Positions 55,714 to 64,000 of a DNA stretch of 64,000 nucleotides are shown here, in pieces. Position 1 is the first letter of the stretch. Each line of letters opens with the position of its first letter. The stretch lies in contig NC_053146.1 in assembly GCF_016808335.1 (NCBI RefSeq), positions 24,670,637 through 24,734,636 on the forward strand, written 5' to 3'. The notes under the pieces were generated by a model. The model saw nothing but the letters and a program-made list of their open reading frames with translations. It was not told where the DNA came from and did no database searches. A program made the position numbers and the translations under genes. This stretch comes from Panicum virgatum. Lineage: Eukaryota > Streptophyta > Magnoliopsida > Poales > Poaceae.

Positions 55714-58700
55714 AGCTTTTCTGGCGCCGTTGCTGGGGATCGGCAACTCGAACCCTAGGGAGATCTATCTATCTTTTTGGACTAACCCTAATTTTATTAT
55801 TGCATATATCCTATGTTTCTTGTTTGTGTCCATGAATGCAGGTAAAACTCTAGACACAAAGCGATTAAGAAGTTTTCAACGTCCGTACTTTGACAAGCCC
55901 AATCTCACTCAAGCAAGTTGATGGCTACGTGAAGACCCGCTCTTTAGTGGTAGGTGCTAACTTTTGTTAGTGGCCTAGCATCTGCTATCGAGTCCCCACT
56001 CCCAAAAGCAAAAGATGATAAATAAGGTACACCGCCGTGTCAATTGATTTAAAGACTTATGTTTTTGGGAAGAAGTGTTTGTTCAATCAATAGGTATGAA
56101 GCATGCCCGCGAAGAAAATCGTGCGACCGGATCATCATCATCTCCAAAGTGCTGCTGTTGTGATGAGATTTTTGTCCATGATCAGAGAAGTACCATGAGA
56201 GAAAATTGTATATTGTAAAGGTCCATCAAGCCTTCTTCCAAACGCATCAAGAATCGCGAATTTTGGAGATCGATGTGAAGAGTTATGTTAAAATCTTTCA
56301 ACGCTGCGCGTTCTGAAATGTCTCGGGACAGAGCATAGTGCCGGAGTAAAACGACCATAACTTCTTCATCCGGAGTCCGTTTGGGATCAATGACCACTGG
56401 TTGAAAAGGTAATTTCATAAGACTTTCCATTGAGTAGAATTTTGGTACATGTTCTGTGCAGGATGATCAAGGAATTCAACGAAGAAGAGGTAGCAACAAA
56501 CAATGGAGAAAGTGATGACAATGTCGCAAGATGTTTGGTGGACCTTTTGCACAAAAGTTGATGATTTGAAGTCGACCAACACTGGAGGCAACAAGATTAG
56601 AGGAACCATGATGCCACCCATCTTCTCCATGGGATGCTCAAAAAGCTTCTAGTCGAGTACAATCAAAGAAAGAGACCACTCTGATCATCGACACAAAGCA
56701 CGGGAGCCTCCTTCGATCCCGACGCCATAGGCAAAGCAAGAACCATGGAGATAGACCATTGGAGCCATGCTACTCTCTGGTGAATCAATGGTGGTGACCT
56801 TGAAGCCGAGGATGCACAACAAGACGCTCCGAAGACCACAAGATCAAGATCATCGACATCTTCGGATCGATTCGTAAGAAGTCATTGTTATCATCAATAT
56901 TCTGCTCCACCTCAGAAGAAAATTGCAGTATATTTTTGGATATTCAAAATCCCCATGAAGTTCCGGTTCCAACGAATCAAGAATGAAGTCAATCGAAGTT
57001 TCCTACAAGAAGTTATGGCCAAAACATCGAAGGTCGTGCACTCTGAAATTTTCTGGACAGCACACAGCGCTAAAGTAAAACGGTCATAACTCTCTCGTTT
57101 GGACTCTGTTTAAAGCGAATGACCACTTGTGGGAAAGGTAATTTCATAAAATTTTCAATAGAGCTAAATTTTGGTATATGTTCTAATCTGGACGCAGGGG
57201 AAAATCCACAAAGGAGAGGCGAAGAGCAACGTGAGGAGAACAAGGTGAAGGAGATAAGGATGCCAACAATAAAGAGGAGCTTGGGCTGTGATTTCATCAA
57301 GCATACATGATCGAATTCATAAGCTCAGGAACAAAATAAGAGCCCCAAGGACGTTGACAAAGGAAGGCACGAGTGACAACATTCAACGCATGAAGATGTT
57401 AAGAGTGAACCACGATGGATTACTAAAGGCGTCATCAATACAAGATGCATGGACAATTCGAATTCTCGCACGAAGGACCATGGCTTCACATCAATGAGAA
57501 GGTATGTGAGAAAGTCAAGATCTATGACTTTAAATGAAGCACTTTGCGGGAGGCAACCCGTTCATTTTATTTATCTATTTATATATATTAATATGATCAT
57601 CTACATTGCACTCTTTAATCGGAATATCAAGTAACATTGTACCATTGCTCTAACAAAAACCACAACTTCATGTTGTTCATTCTAAATGTTATTGAGGGAG
57701 CACTTTGTTATTTGATCTTGGGAAACTTGTAGACCTTTTTGTGTGCCTATTAGTGTTTTGAGTCTTTTTCTTTGTGTCTTTTTAGAGAGATTTATGAAGC
57801 ATTGCACCACCCTTTGATTCTAAACTTGTGGTTAGTTAACTTAGGCTAACTTTTTGTTTTATTTTAGACGACCTCATCATGTCATATCATTTTGTTTACC
57901 CACCCCGTGTTGCATTGCATACCATGTTGTTCGTCTCACCCTTGCATTGCATTGCATGTTGCATTAAAAAAAACTTTTTCTAAAAACATTGACTAGCCTC
58001 ACTTTTGAGATCCTAATACCCTTAGGAAAACCACTCATAGAGCAATCCTAAAACCATAGGTTTTGTTTTTCATTCAAAAAAAATTAACTTTTGTTTCTCT
58101 CTAGTTTTTTTAAAAAACCACCTTAGATAGAATTTCTATACCCAGCACTCTCTCTTCAAAATTTTTGTTTTAAGCCAAAAATATAGGAAACCCATAAACC
58201 TACTTCTAAAATCTTGTTAGCTCGGTTGCTTGGTCCTTTTCGGTAAATAACCTTTTCATTGACAAAAGTCTCACTTCTTATGAAGTGTCGTGAAGGCTTT
58301 TTGTCACTCTTAGCAATTGTTTTTGAATAAGCTAGTTGCGGAACAACATTGAAAGGTCCTTTCAACCATGCTAGCACTCCCTTTGCTAACTTTGCATTTG
58401 CACTTTGCATCCATTCCATTGTTCATGCCCTCATTTCGCTAGCTCGGTCTCAATCTTATTGGTGTATGCTTTCCTATCCATGTAATGCTTATCATGATAG
58501 CATTTACCTTTTGCAATCTTGTGTAAACGTGGTGTTTAAACTTGTTTGCGGACCTCCATCTTTAAGCTCTTCTGACCAAGATAGCAATCCATTTTCCTCT
58601 CATTCGCATACACACACCTCCCATTGCATTCACATACACCCATTAGGTTTAATTTTCACTAAACTAATTATGCCACAAGTTAAGTATGTTAGGGGATGTT

Positions 58701-61218
58701 TTTTGATTTGTTGGCGATTGTTTCTACTCCCAACAGTCACCTTGGGGGTAGATTGTGCACTTGAATTGTTTTGCAGGCATGACAAAGCGTTCCCATGAAT
58801 TCGTGATCAAAGAAGAAATCAAATTCGTTAACACCTCCAAAGTTCGAGAGCAAGCCCCGCTGTTTTCATCAAATTTTGCACATGCACAGAGACGTAGAAG
58901 GAAGAAAAATTTAATATTCAGAAGCTCCATGAAATTCCCGTTCCAACGCATCCAAGATCAATGAATTTAAAGACCCGTATAAGGAGATATGGCAAGAACA
59001 TTGGACGTTGCGCGTTCTGAAATTCGTCGGGACAGATTGCAGCGCTGCGATGAAATGGACATAACTCTCTTATTCGAAATCAATTTTGGGCGAACGAGGA
59101 CTCGTTGGAAAGGAAAATTCGTGCACTTCATAATGGAGTAATGCTTCAATACATGTTATGATCTGGAAATTGAAAGAAAAATTCGTGAAGATGAGGCAGC
59201 AATGGGACAATGAGGAATTGAAGGAGGCGACGACGATGTGAAGCAATGATTGGGACTGTGACTTAGTACAAGAAGAAGTTGAAGGAAATTGAGGCAACAA
59301 AGGTGAAGACACATTGAAGATGATATTCATACACATGAGGGAAGGACTTCAAGAATTGCAAGATGGTCCATCTTCTCCTTCCACGCCTAGCATCATGCTA
59401 AGCATGGGGGAGGATTTTGTGGACAAAGAAGAAAGATCTCATGGAGTAAGATAATCACGGTTGCCACAAGATGCTCATGATTCTTGTTCCATGCTTAGCA
59501 CAATGCTTAAGTATGGGGGAGGCCGCGCTACACTTCATTACAAGCATCGAGAAGGACAGTAATTCTTCCTCAACTCTCTCTTTTTCTAATGCTTGTACAT
59601 ATATGCCTTCAACCATAGATGCAACCTTTGTATATCTCTCCCTATAATAACAAGGCTACTAGGAGTACAACCTAGATTTGTTTTTGTTTTCAATGAATGA
59701 TAACCACCATCACCTTGAGCTCACCATTTGCTCTCAATTAAATGGAATTAAAATGATTAAATATCGGCTCTTCTATTTGTGGAGGTTAACTGACTAAATT
59801 CTAGACCCACATATTCTATGTTGCTTTTTGATTTAAGTCTACCGATGACCTTACACCTTGTGTTGTTTAATTTGAAAACTTAATTCATATGCTATCTACA
59901 TTTGTGAATCTCTTGCAAAGTTCTACCTACCAAAGCCTTTACATACATATTCTTTCATGATGAAACCTTTAGATTGCAAATTTATATTTTGATGAGTTGG
60001 ATTAAGATTGATTTCTTTGGTATGAGACTAAGAAGCTGGTCATTCCGTTTTTTTGTGTAACCTTCTTTTTGCTAGCCTATTTATCCATGCATTGTGAGTT
60101 TCTACTTCAGGAATTTTGCAAACCTCGCTGGATATCCACCCTAAACGAAAAATAGCTTTTTGTGATTACCTCCTTGACCACAACCCAATTTGAGTATGGA
60201 TTATCATTTTGACGGAATCAAAAGAATCAAGGGCACCATATAAAGAAAAGTTTTGGGAGACAAGGCTCCCCGGAGATTCAAGAGGTTCTACGAAGAAGAA
60301 GGTGAATTTGAGATACTTACCCTAGCTAATTGGTTCTCCCACTATTCATACTCGAGGACGAGCATTTGTTCAAGCATGGGGGGATGGCTGGGTAAGTTTT
60401 CTATGTTATCAAAAGTTCTAAGGAGCAAAAAGAAAGAAAAAAAAGAAAGAAAGAGAAAAGAAAAGAAAAATGAAAGAAAAAAGAGAAGAATAAAATGCTC
60501 CTTAGCTCTTTTTGGCTTCATTAATTTTCCAAGTTACTTTGAAGAACTATTCCATACTCAAATCTTCCAACCATGTGCAATCCGATAACGAGAACTTCAT
60601 TTGTATCTCGGGATCAACCATTTGCCACTTGCACATGTCCACCTATCTAAATGTGTGTGTTTCATCTTTCTCCCTCTCCAACAATATTTTCCAATGGCCT
60701 TTTTGACAAGTCTCAGTAAATCCAATAGATCTCTCTCTTAGTTTGACAATATTTTAGATATAATGTTTTGCTAGGATTGTTTTTACCTACCAAGCTCCAC
60801 ATAAGCCTTCCACTTTTATATATGAGTAGAATAGGTTGAAGACAATCTAATGTAGGCTTGAGCGACTTGATGAGATGAGTATTTCCATGATCTTTTGCAA
60901 GAGAACCTCACTTATGTTTGATATGCATTCTTTTGAAAACTCTTCACGATGAAACAAGGTAAAGTTCGAAGCTCACTTAAGTTTGAGAGCATTGCATTTA
61001 TTTATTATTGTGGCTTGTTCTTTAATTGCTAGTCTATCTTCCACAATTAAAAAGTAGCCGGTCACAACATGAACTTAAATGCTAAATACTTGAGAGAGCA
61101 ATATGTCTTGTAATGTATGACTAAGTGCAGAGAGGACATTGAGGGGCAACACTGATTTCTTCATAAGCAAAGCTCCTGGACTTACTCGAGGACGAGCAAG
61201 GTTTAAGCATGGGGGGAA
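55714..61218 (+). repeat. LARD internal region, unit 2 (non-coding)
   Basis: 5505 bp, nearly identical to unit 1 by eye, with scattered substitutions and small indels. Same primer site, modules, purine run and polypurine boxes. No protein domain recognised. Confidence 0.85.
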
Positions 61219-62799
61219 TGTTGGCGCTCCTTAAGTACCCATTTTATCCCTTGTTTATCCTTGATAATGGCATGAATTTAATATCAAAATCACTAACCAT
61301 CCTAACCCCGGCTTAATTATTAGTCATTTTCACATTTGCACATATATTTTGGAGGAACTTCATTTTTGCAGATTTTTGGCCTATTTTGGAGCATGTAATG
61401 ACGAGGCACATGATCAAGCGCTAACACGGAGAAAGACGAAGGCCAAAGCCCAAAGGAAGGACCAAAGCCCATGTTGATTCGAAGCCCATTCTTGCACATC
61501 CATCCTCCAAGAGAGCCCAAAGGACCAAGCACACAAAAATGAGATCAAGATACTTCGGGATTAAGCAAAGCAAATAAAGATTTAAGGAAGGATTCCCTAT
61601 CCTATCCTTTCCTTGAAGATATCTCCAAGATAACGACATCCAAAGGGGTGCAATCGTGAAGGACATAGACTCTAGAAGATGCGAGGAGTCTACACGCGAA
61701 AGATGAGACCGAGGCGGGCCCGAAAGAGGGTAGGCCAGCCGGCCTAGGCCCATGAGGCCGGCCAGCCTAGCTCGTTTCCGAGGCGATTCGGCCTCCCCTT
61801 CGACCAGTGGCTTCCTCGGCTTATAAATAGCTCGCGCCTTATTCAACTCGTGGCATCAATCCACCCAGAACTCGACGAAAACCTAGGGCCAAGGCCGGAG
61901 GGAGACCACGGCCGCCGCAAGTCTTCGAAGGTACCTAGGAGATGGCTTAGGCCACCCCTAGCCACCATGGCCTCCCTGCGAGGTTGTGCCATGGTGGTGT
62001 TCAGGAGTCATCCCCAACATTCATCGGGGTATATGCACACACGATGGTGATATCAATCTACTCTTTATTCTAGTTGTCTCCACTTTGGTCTACTTCAATG
62101 CATGCTTTCTTTCTCATATGTGATGCATCCATATGTTCATAGTAAGATTAGATCTATTCGTGGTGATTAGTCTATATCTTGCGGATACGTTGAGGTAGCG
62201 TGTTTTAGCTAGTTGGTTGATTACCCCGGTGTGGTGACAGCATGGCGGAGGGAAAAGCTCTAGCGACAACATGATGTGGAATAGGATCGATGGCGAGTAC
62301 CATGGGAGTCGTTGCGCGGCCACCAAGAGGAGGAGCTTCGAGTAAGAGCACTTGGTGGGCGTTTGGGGTAAAGCTTTGGGAAACCTTAGGCATTAACATG
62401 CACCTCGCACCGACGACCTTCGGAAAGTAGGCCGCTTGCGAGCCACCTTTCTGAGAGATGATTTCGTGTACCTTTAGTTGAGATGCAATCTATGTTTTGA
62501 TCACCTTTTTTACTAGAACTGTACCTAGAGACGATAGGCCCTATCTCCTTGGTTGTGTTATCTCATCTACGGTTGTGGGTGCGATGAACACTTATGCTTC
62601 ATTCATATCTATCAAGTGTTCAGTTTATATGCAATCTTCGCTTCATGTTTAGGATAGGTTCGATAGATTAGATGGTAAACCCTAGTCGGTTCGCTTCCGA
62701 TCCACGGATTGATAAACCTTGGGGGAGTACTCTAAGGGAAAAGCTACCACGATCCGTGCGCTTGTGGTACGTAAATTGGGGCTCTAAGGAGTGTCAACA
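61219..62799 (+). repeat. LARD LTR 3 (1581 bp)
   Basis: TGTTGGCGCTCC ... GTGTCAACA, followed by target duplication CTGGT and the resumption of element H. Contains the same TATA box and G/C palindromes. Confidence 0.9.
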
Positions 62800-64000
62800 C
62801 TGGTCTTATCCACTGGCCTCACAGAATAAACACATCCTGGCACGCTACGGAATTCAGCAGGTCTAGAGAGGCCGGTCCCAGTGACCGGCCCCAAAAAGTT
62901 GATAATTCTTATTTGGAGTTGAAACTGTTACATTATGAACAAACAATAGCCTGCTCTGGCATTCGGTTAGTTAATGAGTATTCAGTTTCGAATGGTAATA
63001 CAGAAACGGCCAGCCCGTGCGGTCGGCCGAAAATTTTCTTTTGTTATCTCTCTGTATTTGCTGTCGACGTGGCAGGTGACGACGAATTGCCTGCGTCCAC
63101 AGTTGATTTTACAGGCGACGACAAGTTGGGGTACGGGTTTACATCAGCTGACGATTTGGAGGAAGTCGATATAGGTCCCGGGGATAAGCCGCGACCAACA
63201 TTTATCAGTAAAAGGTTAGACCCGAGCCTGCGTGAGCCGATGATAGCACTATTGAAAGAATACTGGGACTGTTTCGCTTGGGATTATACTGAAATGCCCG
63301 GTCTGGATAGAAGCATCGTCAAACATCGGCTCCCACTTAAGAAAGGATTTCAGCCGTTTCAACAACGAGCACGACAGATGAAGGCCGAAATCCTAGAGAA
63401 GGTTAAGAAAGAGGTGCAAAAGATGTTGGATGCAGGGTTCATCAGGCCATGTCGGTATGCAGAATGGATCTCCAGCGTGGTCCCTGTACAAAAGAAGGAT
63501 GGCCGATGGCGAGTCTGCATGGATTTTAGAGACCTCAATAGAGCAACGCCAAAGGATGAGTATCCGATGCCCGTCGCGGAAACGTTGATCAACGCAGCTG
63601 CTGGTCAAAAAATGCTGAGCTTTATGGATGGTAATGCCGGCTACAACCAGATCTTCATGGCCCCAGAGGATTTAAGCAAGACCGCATTCAGAGTACCAGG
63701 CGCGGTCGGCTTGTTCGAGTACTTGGTTATGACCTTTGGATTGAAAAATGCCGGTGCAACATATCAACGCACCATGAATTACATTTTTCATGATCTCATC
63801 GACAAACTGGTAGAAATATACATTGATGATGTCGTGGTCAAGTCCTCATCGGCTGGGGGACATCTGGAAGATTTGCGTAAGGTATTGGAGTGGATTCGGA
63901 GGTCTGGGCTCAGAATGAACCCGAAGAAATGCGCCTTTGATGTATCGGCCGGTCAGTTCTTAGGATTCCTGGTACATGAGCGAGGGATCGAGATCGGCCT
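62800..64000 (+). pseudogene. H reverse transcriptase, 5' part, open to window edge
   Basis: One frame is open from about 62802 to the end of the window without a stop. LELKLLHYEQTIACSGIRL and GYGFTSADDLEEVDIGPGD form the protease-RT linker; then YWDCFAWDYTEMPGLD, CMDFRDLNRATPKDEYPMP, LSFMDGNAGYNQIFM (first catalytic Asp), MTFGLKNAGATYQRTM and YIDDVVVKS (63819-63845, Asp pair), then FLGFLVHERGIEI. All visible polymerase motifs are intact. It does not connect in frame with the protease before the LARD block (frame 1 hits TAA near 62827), and gag is broken, so it is scored as part of a dead element although this domain itself looks sound. Confidence 0.88.

Larger units (their letters stand above)
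47043..62799 (+). mobile_element. LARD: non-coding LTR retrotransposon, tandem LTR-internal-LTR-internal-LTR
   Basis: Three LTRs of about 1.58 kb separated by two internal regions of 5510 and 5505 bp that match closely throughout. One target duplication, CTGGT, flanks the whole array (47038-47042 and 62800-62804). Each internal region has a primer site after the LTR and a polypurine tract before the next, but no gag, protease, RT or integrase motif. Primer region and LTR ends resemble Athila, so an Athila-like helper is the likely protein source. Confidence 0.9.
26405..64000 (+). mobile_element. H: second Tat-like gypsy element, twice interrupted, runs off window
   Basis: 5' LTR, primer site, gag (split by Tekay-3), protease, then LARD block, then RT to the edge. 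Reading frame of gag continues exactly across the Tekay-3 insertion when one GTCAC copy is removed. The 5' boundary is uncertain: Athila homology ends at 26369 and the proposed TG start is 26405. The target duplication cannot be checked because the 3' end is outside. Clade call rests on RT and gag motifs. Confidence 0.8.

Noticed and set aside
47043..62799. Tandem satellite DNA with 7.09-kb period
   Set aside because: Primer sites, polypurine tracts, TG...CA LTR ends and a target duplication show a retrotransposon tandem, not a satellite.
1..64000. tRNA, rRNA, CRISPR arrays, bacterial operons or defence systems
   Set aside because: No cloverleaf genes, rRNA segments or spaced direct-repeat arrays seen; all coding signals are plant LTR retrotransposons.

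Overview
The window looks like plant nuclear DNA from a grass (Poaceae, probably panicoid-like; genus not determinable from sequence alone). It is repeat-rich heterochromatin. I find no host gene, rRNA, tRNA, CRISPR array or bacterial-type operon. Almost every base belongs to Ty3/gypsy LTR retrotransposons nested inside one another. Most coding regions are broken by stops, frameshifts and deletions; the exception is a long open reverse transcriptase reading frame at the right edge. Family names below are working names: 'Athila', 'T1' and 'H' (two different Tat-clade elements), 'Tekay-1/2/3' (chromodomain elements of Del/Tekay type), and 'LARD' (a large non-coding LTR derivative).

Layout. 1-3954 is the end of an Athila-like element: integrase remnant, 3' non-coding stretch and a 1.48-kb LTR. 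3955-4059 plus 25335-26369 is an Athila gag-protease fragment split by T1 (4060-25334; target duplications GCTGC/GCTAC). T1 carries gag, protease, RT, two RNase H domains, integrase, about 120-bp tandem repeats and a broken antisense gene. T1 is itself split by Tekay-1 (14503-24886, target duplication CTGCA). The Tekay-1 5' LTR contains a second LTR of the same family, and most of its pol and 3' LTR are deleted. From about 26405 to the right edge lies H, inserted in the Athila protease region. H gag is split by Tekay-3 (28063-44308, minus strand, target duplication GTCAC). Tekay-3 carries Tekay-2 (29276-34008) in its 3' LTR and a solo LTR (35540-36794, target duplication GTCAA) in its integrase. 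H is split again after its protease by the LARD block (47043-62799, target duplication CTGGT), which has the form LTR-internal-LTR-internal-LTR. H then resumes with a well-preserved RT running off the window.

Most interesting points: (1) all three Tekay gag copies carry a 110-112-bp GT-AG-like intron at the same codon boundary, with in-frame stops if it is not removed; (2) the Tekay LTRs contain two exon-like blocks flanked by splice-like sites, including an AAG|GCAAGT GC-AG-type donor, with mostly codon-sized indels and a shared terminal stop; (3) the LARD block is a three-LTR tandem with one target duplication; (4) T1 has an antisense gene with a 26-bp duplication frameshift; (5) several rearrangement junctions sit at 5-6-nt microhomologies. 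How it works together: intact relatives would make Gag, protease, RT/RNase H and integrase as one polyprotein; the LARD block would need proteins supplied in trans.
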